Assembly: GCA_029204045.2 (NCBI GenBank)
Contig: CM055062.1
Location: 6,224,411 to 6,288,410, forward strand
DNA: 64,000 bases
Direction of reading: 5' to 3'
Source of the DNA: Tillandsia leiboldiana
Taxonomy: Eukaryota > Streptophyta > Magnoliopsida > Poales > Bromeliaceae
Shown one piece after another: positions 11,362 through 22,556 of the stretch. Each line of letters opens with the position of its first letter. The stretch's first letter is position 1. The notes under the pieces were generated by a model. That model saw only the letters and a program-made list of their open reading frames with translations, had not been told where the DNA came from and searched no databases. The translations under genes and the position numbers were made by a program.

Positions 11362-14300
11362 GCGAGCACCCGGTTGCACGCCTCCGCGGTGGACCGCGCG
11401 CCTCTGCCGCCGGCAACCGCCGCGCTCCGCCGCCCGCCGCCGCCGCCGGCGCCTCTCCGGCCGCCGGAACAGTACCAAAACCTCGAAATGCGTGTTTTCG
11501 CATCCGGACTCCGAAAAATACAAGTAAATAGTCTATCTTGACCGTTTTCGCGCGCTGAATCCAAATCCGAAGTCCGATCGGCCAAATTCCACTCCTAAAA
11601 TTTCTCAAAAATTCCCGAAAAAGTAAACTTGATCCATTTTTCATGTCGGGTCAAATCCTTGGTTCCAATAAGCGCGCAAAAACCTCAATCACCCACAATG
11701 GGCCTCCAGCAAGCAATCATGCTCCAATTACTCCAGAAATCCAATAACTTGGGCCCGACACGTGCACAAACACCTCCCGAAGACACTAATCCAACAATAA
11801 CCCTTAAGCGGAGATTCGGGTCCTCACAATATTCATTGGTGATAGTTGATTGAATGTCCATATTTAAGTGATGTTAAATGATCTTCGGCATATCTATGTG
11901 TGAATGGATGGTTCATGTGAGGGTGGGTAGTGGTGGTGTGAGAATAGTTAACTTCTTAATCTTGATCTAATTTGTGTGAGATTAATTGTTGTCGGTTATC
12001 TCCTGACTCTCGTTATGTAAAAATCGTGATGGTTACTATTCTCTCTTTATTTCCAAATGAGAAAACTTGCATGCTTGTGCAAACTTGGTTTATGCCATGT
12101 TAGCATTTAACCTCCTATGCGATTGATTATTATATTGGGATATCATGCTCTAATGGGTGTAAGAACACTGTTAGATGCCTTTCTTTTATTCTACATGAGG
12201 ACACTTGCATGCTTGTATGGACATCTAGATAGGCCACCTATTTCTGCTACACTATCATGTTGGACTTGACTTAGGAGAAACCATGTTTCTTGCTTTTTTC
12301 CTTTCATACTAGGCTCAGGGTATTTGTAGCTCGTGCGCGAGCAGGGGGTTTTGGGATAGTGTAGACAGATTCTTGGGATCTGGGACAGGCTGGCTTGAGG
12401 GCAGGGTATTGCGGCTATGTCACGCCCCGGGGATTTTTTTTTTGTAAATGTCTTTTAAGGAATAAGACCAGCGGAAAAAGGTAGATCGTTTTTTTTTTCT
12501 CTTTTTTTTTTTAGACACCCCGAGACGCGCACAGACCCGCCACAAATACAGATAACTTTCTATTCACGCGGACATAACCTCCCTTGTATTTGCACGGCGT
12601 CGCACATAGTACAGTTTCACAACCATCCAATTCCAACTCACACACATACACCGCAATCACAAAGGATGCACATACAGCTAAATGATCCTTAAACATGATG
12701 CTTTAATGCTCTACAACGTCCATACCGCAGATGATGCAATGCACAGATCACCAAACATTTCTATTCTTTTGAAAGTGTCTCCCACACGAAAACCTTATTT
12801 GAAATCTACGAGTGCGATGAAAATCAAAAATTCCTTTTAAAAAGGTTTCCCACACGGAAACATATTCCTTTGAAAACCGACTACCACGAGGGGTAGAAAA
12901 TATTTTTACATAAAACCACAGAATCATAAAGTCAGGATTCACTTATTAAATCATCATGTTGTTAATTCAATCAAATCATAAGACTCACTGAACCACCACG
13001 TCTAAACTCAATAATAAATAAATAAATGATAAAGGAAAAGTAGACTGCAAGAAACAGAAAGAAACTCTCGGGAAAGCTCTCTAGCTCTATCGTCGCCTCA
13101 CGTACCGTCCCGACCGTCACCTCCCGCAGTACCTGCAACTGGGGGGTAGTGAGAAACCATCTAGGGTCTCCCAGTGGGTACCGCAAGCCGACGAAGGCAA
13201 GTTGCACTCACTGGTAGCCGAAAGATAATAATAAGGGGTAAACAGCAATACTACAGTAGCATGATGTAATAGGAAACGAAAGATGGTAATGTAAACAACT
13301 GTAGCTACCGTAATACGATGAATGCATCAACCGGATGAACAGTCCAAATAATAAAAACCCAATCACCCACCATGTTGGTCGAAAGACCTCAGGCAAACCA
13401 CTATATTAGTCAAGAGACCTCAGGCAAATGTCACGCTATGCTCAACCTGGCATATAACCCTAGCAGTGACCGCATCGGGCTCACGGGTCGGAAGTACGAC
13501 CACTTCTCCGAAAAAAACACCCTTTTGCGGTGGATCAGACCGCTGGTGTACGCGAAATGCGCAAAACATGCTATGACGATCGATGCAACATGATCAAAAG
13601 CCAACTACCGGCAAATAGCCAATAATAAGTCCTCAAGTAACGTACCGACCAAGAAGGTCACCCAATCTCATATATGTGGGTCAAACCGACCAAATAGGTC
13701 AACTGAATATGATGATAACATCTAATCAAGTACCGCTCTACTACTAAGTCATGATGAATGTAAAAAGAATACACGTAGAGCAATCAAGTGTGAAGTCAGA
13801 TGGTGATACGTGCTCAACATGCAACGTGTGTATAATGCGTAAAAAAAGTAAGAAGGAACATCACCGAGCTAATACCACTGTACCGACTCCGGGTCGAAGT
13901 ACCCACCTGATTCAGCGAAGCCCCTAACTCCCGCGATGCTCCTGCTCACCGACCGTACCTGCACAAGATCTACCGAGTCAAGATTGACTTCTACGACTCA
14001 ACAACACCCAAAACCGACAGAAGCAACAGAACGTAAATCGAACCTTCGGAACCCACCGGAAAATTCCGGGACAACCCCGGGACCTCCAAACCGCTCCAAA
14101 GAGTCCACCAACACAAAATTACGTTACCCACTGTCCTAAAACGCACCAAGAAAGGGGCCCGGATAGCAACCAGTAATTTCACGAATAACAACATAATTAA
14201 GTGCTAAAGTGACGAACAAATAGGCCCCCGATACTGCCAGAACCTCAATTGTGCTTTACGAGGACCTCGAATCATGGACGAGCAGTCCAAAGGGTCCGCA

Positions 14301-14487
14301 CGCCGCTCGAGGCAACCCATGCGGTCGATTCGCATTTTAGGGTCCCCAACGCTCCGACACTTGCATACAAAATAATTAAAATAACTAAAATAATTAAATT
14401 AATTATTTATTTCATTACCGCAACAGACGGCGAAGTCGAGGCTCGGCGGCGTTGCTGCGACGTCCGCGACGGGGAGGGACAGGCACG

Positions 14488-15781
14488 TGTTACGGAATTT
14501 GAGTTGGCGTAGTTTCGTGAAAGGTTCAAGTCTTGAAGATTGAAGGTGAAGAAAGTTGGATCATTTAACTCAATCTCAAGAAAGAAGAATTCAAAAGGAT
14601 CAGGTATGTTTAACTAAAGATTATTGGTGATCCGAATACTTCTTGTAGTGTAGAAACACCTGGAAGAGTTTTTAACTGCATAAAAATCAAAAGCTGGTGT
14701 TCGGACATGTTCAGGATCCGGACCAGAGCCAGCGATCCGGATCCCGAAGGTTGTTGTTTCATACATCACTTCAATCCGGATCGCAGCATCTCACGATCCG
14801 GATCCCGAACGTTGAGTTTTCTGAAATGTATGAACGATCCGGATCAGGCATTCCGATCCGGATCCCGAACGTTTGTTTTCTGGAAACCGTCTTTATTGCT
14901 ACTGTAATCCGGATCGCCCAAATCCGATCCGGATCGCCGTCCGTCAGAATTCCAGAAATGTTAGGTTTTTGATTCTTATCTCCTTCCAAATGTTTCTAAC
15001 CTATAAATAGACCCTATGACTCTTTTTTCTAGGGTTAATCCAAATAAGGCCGTAAAGGAAAATAGCCGTCATTTTCATATATCATTTCATACGGCCTAGA
15101 TCCACATATAGAGAAGAAAGGAAATCATTAGAGAATACTCTATGTTTCTTCATCTATATTGATTAGTTTGATTCTAGGTTTTCATACTCACATCTTGAGT
15201 TGAATCAAACTAATGAATACTTAGATGGTATTTCCGATCTATCTTTGATCTAAGTATTCGGCGGATCATCACCACCCAAAAACAACGATTTCCCCAAAAT
15301 CGGCGCGTGGATTCGCGTGTCCTTGTGGATTCAAGGTTCAACCGCTCTCGTGGATTCGGAGCGAGGCACGTTCGTGGATTCGAAGGGTGCTATTGGGTGC
15401 AGACCGTGGATTCGGTCGGACGTCGTGGATTCGACGTTGGACGCCGTGGATTCGGCGTTGGGCGCAGATCGTGGATTCGAGAAGCGTCGCAGAGCGAGCG
15501 GAGAAGATCCTCTAGGAGCGTATGGAAAAGGTTGAGTCGTAAGTGTGTACGGTAAATCACCTTGTAGGTGTTTTAATTCTAGTGGATTTCTGCCGTGTTA
15601 TCGGTCCCGTGGTTTTTTACTCCGGTGATGGAGTTTTCCACGTAAAAATCTTGCGTGTTATTTTTATTTCCACATTGGGTTTTTATCGCAACGATTTTTG
15701 AGTGTTTATACGTTTACACCTATTAACCCCCCTCTATGTGTTTCTTCCCCCATTTAGATCTACATTACATATAACCCAACA
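14488..15781 (+). repeat. 5' LTR of Sirevirus copy 1
   Basis: TGTTACGG...CCCAACA, 1294 bp. U3 holds a cluster of CCGGAT palindromes (14713-14935), TATA box TATAAAT is at 15002-15008, and downstream lie eight spaced copies of GTGGATTC (15306-15478). The transcription start is expected about 30 bp after the TATA box. Confidence 0.95.
15002..15008 (+). promoter_or_regulatory. TATA box of Sirevirus 5' LTR
   Basis: CCTATAAATAGACCC context; the identical box is at 24450-24456 in the 3' LTR, and the matching position in copy 2 (about 34041) has CTATATATAGACC. Confidence 0.75.
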
Positions 15782-15783
15782 AG

Positions 15784-15795
15784 TGGTATCAGAGA
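15784..15795 (+). promoter_or_regulatory. Primer binding site for initiator tRNA-Met
   Basis: TGGTATCAGAGA two nt after the LTR end. This is complementary to the 3' end of plant initiator tRNA-Met except the last base (the usual TGGTATCAGAGC is seen in copy 2). Confidence 0.9.
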
Positions 15796-15814
15796 AGGAA
15801 TAGGGTTGTAAACA

Positions 15815-18800
15815 ATGGTTGAAGGTGGAAACATCAATCGACCCCCTTTCTTTGATGGAACAAATTATGCGTACTGGAAAGTACGAATGAAAGCCTTTTT
15901 AATTTCCATCGACGAAAGGGTGTGGCAATCAATTGAATTAGGATGGTCTAATCCAACTGAAACTATCTCTGATGTTCGCACCTTAAAACCTAGGTCGAAA
16001 TGGACCAAGGAAGAGTTAGATTCATCTTCTTACAATGGCAAGGGAATTAATGCTATTTTTAATGCCTTATCTCAAACTGAATTCTCTCGCGTCTCGGCAT
16101 GTGAGACTGCGAAAGAAATCTGGGATGTTCTTCAGGTTACACATGAGGGAACTAACCTCGTGAAGATTCAGAAACTGCAAATGCTTACGAGCAAGTTTGA
16201 CTCTATCTTGATGGCAGAAAATGAATCTTTCACGGACTACTATACACGATTGCAAGACATCGTAAACTCATGTGCTAACCTGGGAGAGAAGATTCCAGAA
16301 TTTAAGATTGTAAGAAAGATCTTAAGAACTCTTCCTGAACGATTTCGCCCAAAGGTTATAGCCATTGAAACTATTAAACACCCGGACGAAATACGTGTAG
16401 AAGAATTAGTTGGTTCATTACAAACTTATGAAATGACATTTACCACTAACAATTCTTCTGGAAAAGCATCCTCTTCTAAGTCTTCAGGTTATGCGTTGAA
16501 AACAACTAAGGAAGAAGACGCGGATACATCCTCCTCAGACGATGACGAGAACCTTTCTATGGAGGAATTTGAGAAGCAGCTCGCTCTCTTGACAAGAAAG
16601 TTTCGCCGCAACTTTCGAAGGGGTAATTCAAGTAAATCTCCATCCTTCGGAAAGTCGAACAAAGGCAAGGGTACTTCAAGCTACAAGTCAAGAAAGCAAG
16701 AGAACTTTTCAAAGGATAAGAAAAGTTCAGAGGGACAACTACAATGCTTCAAATGTCGAGGCTACGGCCACATTGCAACGGAGTGTCCCAACAAGTATCC
16801 GGCAAAGAAGAAGGCGATGCAAGTCGTCACTTGGGATGACAACTCAATGTCAAATGAGTCGTCTTCAAGTGATGAAGAAAAGAGCTCCACGGCATTCCAC
16901 GCGTCCATATCTTCACCCTTCATGTGCTTTATGGCAAGTACATTCGAGTCGTTGTCTAACTCCACTGTTGAAAAGATTGCAACGGACAACGAATCGGATG
17001 ATTCGGAAGGTGAAGATTTTGCTTTAGCCTACCACAGACTTTTGAGGGATTCAAAGAAAGTGGCTAAGCAAAACAAGAGTTTGAGAGGGAGAGTGCATGA
17101 TCTCGAAGAAGAAGCAAAAAGAGCAACTTCTCTCTCAAACGCTCTTGAAGTGGAAAGGGAAAATCTGATAAAAGTAAATGTTTCCTTTCAAGAGTCCAAT
17201 GAGCTTTTTGAGAAGGAACATACAAAACTGGTGGATAAAGCGGATCACTTCTCAAAGCTCTACAACGAGGCTCGACAGGATAACCTGGAAATGACAAAGA
17301 CCATTTTCCAACTCAAGGATGACTTGAAGCGATTCTCTTCAGGAAGGAGTAAGTTGAATAGGCTTCTTGGTCTTGGTCAAACAAATCGGTTCGGCCTCGG
17401 GTACACTCAAACTGGAAACAGTCCAAGTTCGAGTGGGACAGTTTTTGTGCCTCAGTCGGTATCTCCTCCTCCGACACCGGAATTCAAGATAAACAACGAC
17501 AACAAACTTACTTCATCCTCTTTGGGATCGTCAAGATCTAAGGTATGTTTTCGTTGTGGTGTTTCAGGGCACATAAGAAGACATTGCAAGACGGGAGTCA
17601 AACGCGCACCTCAAACACCTCTTGCAATGACTACCACAAAGGTGATTCCTCGGAAATCAATTGCAAATCAATTGAAGGAAAAGAACCTTGGTAGTTTACC
17701 GCGCAAGACGACTTCATCAAGGAGCAGCAATCGTTTTAACAAGACGCTTTCACCTAGGCATATAACTTCACGACCATTACCGACGCACTCCAAAAAGGTT
17801 TGGGTGCGCAAAGGTGAAATTTTTCCTTGTCTTGTTACCAATGTTTCCTTGCATGCATATGATAGTTCGTCTTGGTATCTGGATAGCGGGTGTTCGCGTC
17901 ACATGACCGGTGACAAAAATAGTTTTCAAAATCTTGAGAAAATCTCCGGAGGACTCGTTGTTTTCGGAGACGGTCGATCTTCCAAAATTATTGGAAAAAG
18001 AACAGTAGCTATTCCAGATGGCCCGGTTCTAAATAACGTGTTATTTGTTGATGGCCTTAAGACTAACCTCATCAGCATAAGTCAACTTTGCGACAATGGT
18101 TTTTCAGTTAACTTTTCATCTGTTGAATGTGTCGTAACTGATAAGGACCATGTATTCTTTTTAAAAGGGGTAAGATCTGAAAACAATTGTTATGTTGTTC
18201 CTAATAAATTTTCTGAAAAATGTAACCTAGTTTCTTTGGATAATGAAACACTTTGGCATGAAAGGCTAGGTCACTTAAATTTTAAGGAACTTGCTAGAAT
18301 TTCAAACAAGGACGTGGTCAAGGGGGTTCCAAAACTTTTGCTTAAACAAAACATTGTGTGTGGTGGTTGCCAAAAGGGAAAACAGTCTAGGACTGCACAC
18401 AAGAACTTGAACCACGTAGGTACAAAACGGCCTTTGGAACTTTTGCACATGGATTTAATGGGGCTGACCCGTCAACCATCTTTGGGAGGTAAATGGTATA
18501 TCTTCTTATTGGTTGATGATTTCTCTAGGTTTTCTTGGGTAGCATTTTTAAGAGAGAAAGCTGATACGTTTGACTCTTTTCATGAGATTTGCCATCGTAT
18601 TATGATTGAAAAGAATGAAAAGATCATTCGTGTTAGGAGTGATAGAGGTGGAGAATTCATAAATTCCAAATTCATTGCTTTTTGCACTTCCAACGGCATA
18701 AAACATGAATTCTCAGCACCCTATACACCTTAGCAGAATGGTGTTGTTGAGCGCAAAAACAGGGTTGTTCATGAGATGGCGCGTGTGATGCTTCATAGCC

Positions 18801-20929
18801 GGAATTTACCGCTACATTTTTGGGCTGAAGCTGTGAACACCGCTGTCTATGTCATTAATCGAGTGTATTTGCGCCCAGGAACTTTAAATACACCATATGA
18901 GCTGTGGTTTAGTAGAAAACCGGATATCAAATACTTTCGTATCTTCGGGAGTCGATGTTACATTTTACGTGACCGTGAAAATCTTGGAAAGTTTGACTCT
19001 CGAAGTGACGAAGGAATCTTTTTGGGTTATTCTACAAATAGCAGAGCATATCGAGTATTTAACATCGAATCTAAAACGATTGTAGAATCTATAAATGTTA
19101 AAGTAGATGAAGCTTTTCACTTCGCATCTGAAAAATCTACCCTCGATATCTCTCTAGATGATGATACTCCTGTAAGTGCATCCTCTCATGATAATACTTC
19201 CAATATTAATGATGCATCTAATGGTTCTTCAAGTTTATCTGATGTGCAGGAATCATCTCATATACCTCCGAGTACTCCGTTTCAACAAACGCTACGAATC
19301 TCCAAGGATCATCCTGAATCAAACATCATTGGAGATCCACAAGGAGTTAGAACTCGGAGGCAGTTGGTTTGTGGATTCGCTTGCTACGTATCTTTAATTG
19401 AACCAAAGGACATAGATGAAGCTCTTCAGGATGACTACTGGATTAAAGCAATGCAGGAAGAGCTCCATCAATTTGAGCGAAACAAAGTCTGGGAATTAAC
19501 GAAGCCTCCAAAGCAACATAATGTGATAGGTACCAAATGGATTTTCAAGAACAAGAAAAATGAGGATGGTACTATCATCAGGAACAAGGCACGATTAGTT
19601 GCTCAAGGCTACTCTCAAGTAGAAGGTATAGACTTTGATGAAACATTCGCCCCTGTAGCTAGACTCGAGTCCATTCGTATACTATTTGCTATTGCTTGTC
19701 ATTTTAAAATCAAATTATTTCAAATGGACGTTAAGAGCGCGTTTCTAAATGGGTTTTTAAATGAGGAAGTTTATGTGGCTCAACCGAAAGGTTTTGTGGA
19801 CCATAAACAACCTAACCATGTTTTTCGTTTGAAAAGGGCTCTTTACGGTCTGAAACAAGCACCGCGAGCATGGTACGAAAGGTTGACAAAGCACCTTTTG
19901 GAGAAGGGCTATACTCGAGGGGGAGCTGACAGGACTCTCTTTGTGAAGCATTATCAAAGCAATCTCATTGTAGCACAAATCTATGTCGATGACATTGTAT
20001 TTGGCGCAACAAGAGATAATGATGCTTCTAAATTCGCGGAGACCATGGAAAGCGAATTTGAGATGTCCATGATGGGCGAATTGACTTATTTCCTTGGATT
20101 GCAAATTAAACAAAATGATGAAGGTATTCACTTGAGTCAATCCAAGTATGCAATGGAGTTGGTTAAAAAGTTTGATCTTGAAAATTCGAAAGATTTTCCG
20201 ACTCCAATGGGAACTAGCCACAAGGGACTTGGAAGTGAATCACAAAGTGAGAATGTAGACGAGAAACTGTATTGAAGTATGATTGGAAGTCTACTTTACC
20301 TCACGGCTAGTCGCCCGGATATATCCTTTAGTGTTGGGATTTGCGCGAGATATCAATCAGCACCAAAGAAGGTTCACCTGAAAGCGGTGAAAAGGATCAT
20401 CCGGTACGTCAAAGGATCAATTAATTTCGAAATTTGGTATCCTATGGGAACAAGTTTGGATATTGTTGGATACTCAGATGCCGATTGGGCAGGATCAGTG
20501 GATGATCGGAAAAGCACGAGTGGTGCATGCTTCTATCTTGGCCATTGCCTTGTTGCATGGCACAGTAAAAAGCAGAATTGCATAGCACTCTCGACTGCCG
20601 AAGCGGAATACATTTCAGCTGGAAGTTGTTCAACTCAACTTATTTGGATGAAAAGCGTATTGAGCGACTTCCGGATTTCAGCATCTTCGGTAACAATTCT
20701 TTGTGACAACACAAGTGCAATTAACATTTCTAAAAACCCTGTGTTGCACTCTAGAACAAAACATATTGAACTTAGATATCATTTTCTTAGAGAGCTAGTT
20801 GAATCAAATACTCTTCAACTTTCATATATTTCAACTGAGGATCAATTAGCTGACATTCTAACAAAACCTTTGGATCAAAAATGTTTTATTCATTTGCGAA
20901 AAGCAATTGGAATGCTTTCCTTGAAATAA
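15815..20929 (+). pseudogene. gag-pol: Sirevirus Gag-Pol polyprotein, 1704 codons with two nonsense codons
   Basis: One uninterrupted frame except TAG at codon 973 (18731-18733) and TGA at codon 1487 (20273-20275). Domains by residue: Gag N-terminal region with FFDGTNYAYWKVRM (about 10-25) and UBN2-type capsid to about 210; CCHC knuckle C311-C324 (CFKCRGYGHIATEC); coiled coil about 405-515 ending SSGRSKLNRLLGLGQ; second CCHC knuckle C578-C591; aspartic protease D690-S-G; integrase HHCC zinc finger H815/H820/C849/C852; integrase triad D880, D943, E979 with 35 residues between the last two; reverse transcriptase about 1225-1470 with YVDD at 1390-1393; RNase H from about D1555. The first stop falls six codons before the catalytic Glu, so a terminated product loses integrase activity, RT and RNase H. 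Start ATG follows the PBS by 19 nt. Confidence 0.95.
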
Positions 20930-21268
20930 ACTTCTTTTTGAAACCTTTGCTTAGGATAGGTTTTGTTTTTGTTTTGTTTTGTTCATTATCTATGTCTGTA
21001 CATAGGACATTAATTGAGCATAGATCATAATTGACTTTAATTGCATCTTTTCGCACATTTAGAAATTTATTATGCTTTTGCCATCATAATATTTCACTGT
21101 TGCAATGATCATTTATGTTAATTAAATCATCTTCTGAGTGATCAAAGTCAATTTCTCTCTCAATGATCTCTTGGTATAGTCATTATCTTATTTGACTGCT
21201 TAGTCGAGTATGAAATCGAGATCAATTTTTGGTTGAATACTTTATATCTTAAATAATTGATAGCCAAT

Positions 21269-21279
21269 TAAGGGGGAGT
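21269..21279 (+). promoter_or_regulatory. Internal polypurine tract-like site after pol
   Basis: TAAGGGGGAGT about 340 bp past the pol stop. The equivalent TGAGGGGGAGT is kept at 40265-40275 in copy 2. It resembles the terminal tract (AAAGGGGGAGA) but no LTR follows. A second plus-strand priming role is inference. Confidence 0.4.
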
Positions 21280-21865
21280 CAAAGAAATGTAAAATGCTCA
21301 AAAGATGTGGAAAGAGTTACATCCCAATGAGGAGTGTGAAAACTACCACCACATGGAGGAAAGAGCTACCACCTCGGTCGTCCGAGTATTGTGTGCAGCT
21401 ACCACATGTATACCAAGCATGGTTGTTCAATTTTTGATTAAGTAAAATGCATGTTGAAATACTTGACTCCGTCAAATTTCAAGGTTGGTATAAGGTGGGT
21501 TTTTAAAGAAAGATGCTCAAAGAGCCACTCTCTTCAACAGATTGTCTAGATACATTATCTACTATATTTGGGATTTCAAACATCTATTGATCTTTGTATT
21601 TCATTTTCTTTACTGAATTGATGATTTGATAAAGGTATTACTCATAAGATCAAGTTAGATGTAATTGAAGGTGTTCAACTTTAAGGGATTTAATTTTTGT
21701 AAATTCTCGTTTCATTTTTGGATATTATTGATAGATTTGGCATAATCTAATTCTTGTTGTATGAAACGATGATTTTTGTTTAAAGTTGATACACGATTGT
21801 GCTTACATACTTTTTCTGGTTTTTCTTGAATTTCTCTGAAATTTTTCTGAAGAAAAAGTTGGAGC

Positions 21866-22038
21866 CGATCCGGATCGGGCAAGGTGATCCGGATCCCGAA
21901 CGCAGATATTCTTCTGCGGGCAGACGATCCGGATTGGACCTGCCGATCCGGATCCCGAACGCAGTCTTTCACTGCGGGTAGCCGATCCGGATCGCAATCA
22001 TGAACTGATCCGGATCGCAATCATGAACTGATCCGGAT
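21866..22038 (+). repeat. GATCCGGATC palindrome and hairpin array downstream of pol (copy 1)
   Basis: Seven copies of the 10-bp palindrome GATCCGGATC or close variants, several continuing as CCCGAACG, the same composite as in the LTR U3. Between them sit two hairpins: CGCAGA-TATTCT-TCTGCG (about 21901-21918) and CGCAGT-CTTTC-ACTGCG (about 21960-21976). The 3' end carries the unit AATCATGAACT twice. Known Sireviruses have palindromic repeat clusters in this same interval and in LTRs; this sequence variant is not one I recognise. Confidence 0.85.
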
Positions 22039-22044
22039 CGCGGC

Positions 22045-22182
22045 TAGGGTTTTATAAAGAACAAAAGGGTTTTGATTTTTTTTACTCCAATCTTTTGTTC
22101 CAAAGTTTCCAGAGCTTCTCTCTCTAGATTTCACCCATCTTGGAAGCTTTCAAACTCAAGTTCTTCGAATACAAGTAAGTTT
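22045..22182 (+). promoter_or_regulatory. Putative internal promoter, leader and splice donor for ORF2
   Basis: TTTTATAAAG at about 22049-22058 follows the palindrome array just as the LTR TATA follows its own palindrome cluster. A 9-bp inverted repeat (GAACAAAAG...CTTTTGTTC) spans the next 45 bp. Then comes a CT-rich leader ending ACAA/GTAAGT near 22174. Copy 2 keeps the same order at 40965-41100, with an 11-bp inverted repeat and CCAA/GTAAGA. The proposal of a separate transcript for the second ORF is inference. Confidence 0.4.
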
Positions 22183-22556
22183 TTTTGATCAAAATCTCGG
22201 TTTTTCACCGTTTTTCTTTTTCTTCCTCAAAACGTGATGAATTTCTTGGATCGATTTCGTTTGTGGATGGTTTTTGATCAAATTTCTTTTGAAATTAGAA
22301 CTTTGGGTAGATTAGTTTTGATTATATGCTAGGTATTCTCCTGATTAACGGATTTTTAGGCTTCGATTTCTAAAATTTCGGTTTTAGGGCATATAATGAG
22401 GATTTTCGAAAATCATGCAATTGATCTATTTTTAAAAGTCCTTTTGCAAAACTATTTTGATTCTTAGTCTCTTTACATGATTATGATTGTTTGGGTACAA
22501 TTTTTCAAATTTTTGAAAATTAACAATTTTTCATGTGTTCTTGAGTTGGTCTTCAC

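Larger units (their letters stand above)
7731..11828 (-). mobile_element. Solo LTR (4098 bp), reverse orientation, inside the 5093-26973 LTR
   Basis: On the minus strand it starts TGTGAGGACCCGAATC (at 11828) and ends GGGGCGTGACA (at 7731). It is flanked by the 5-bp duplication ATATT (7726-7730 and 11829-11833). The related LTR at 53148-57404 carries the uninterrupted version of this target near 54770-54785, which confirms the insertion. Internal landmarks on the minus strand: a GC-rich U3 with several CACGTG boxes (11040-11360), TATAAATA at about 10924-10931, a donor-like AG/GTACGT at 10659, and TTTCAGGTGGGTGG near 10030. No coding domain is present; the ORFs here are GC-rich shadows. Confidence 0.92.
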
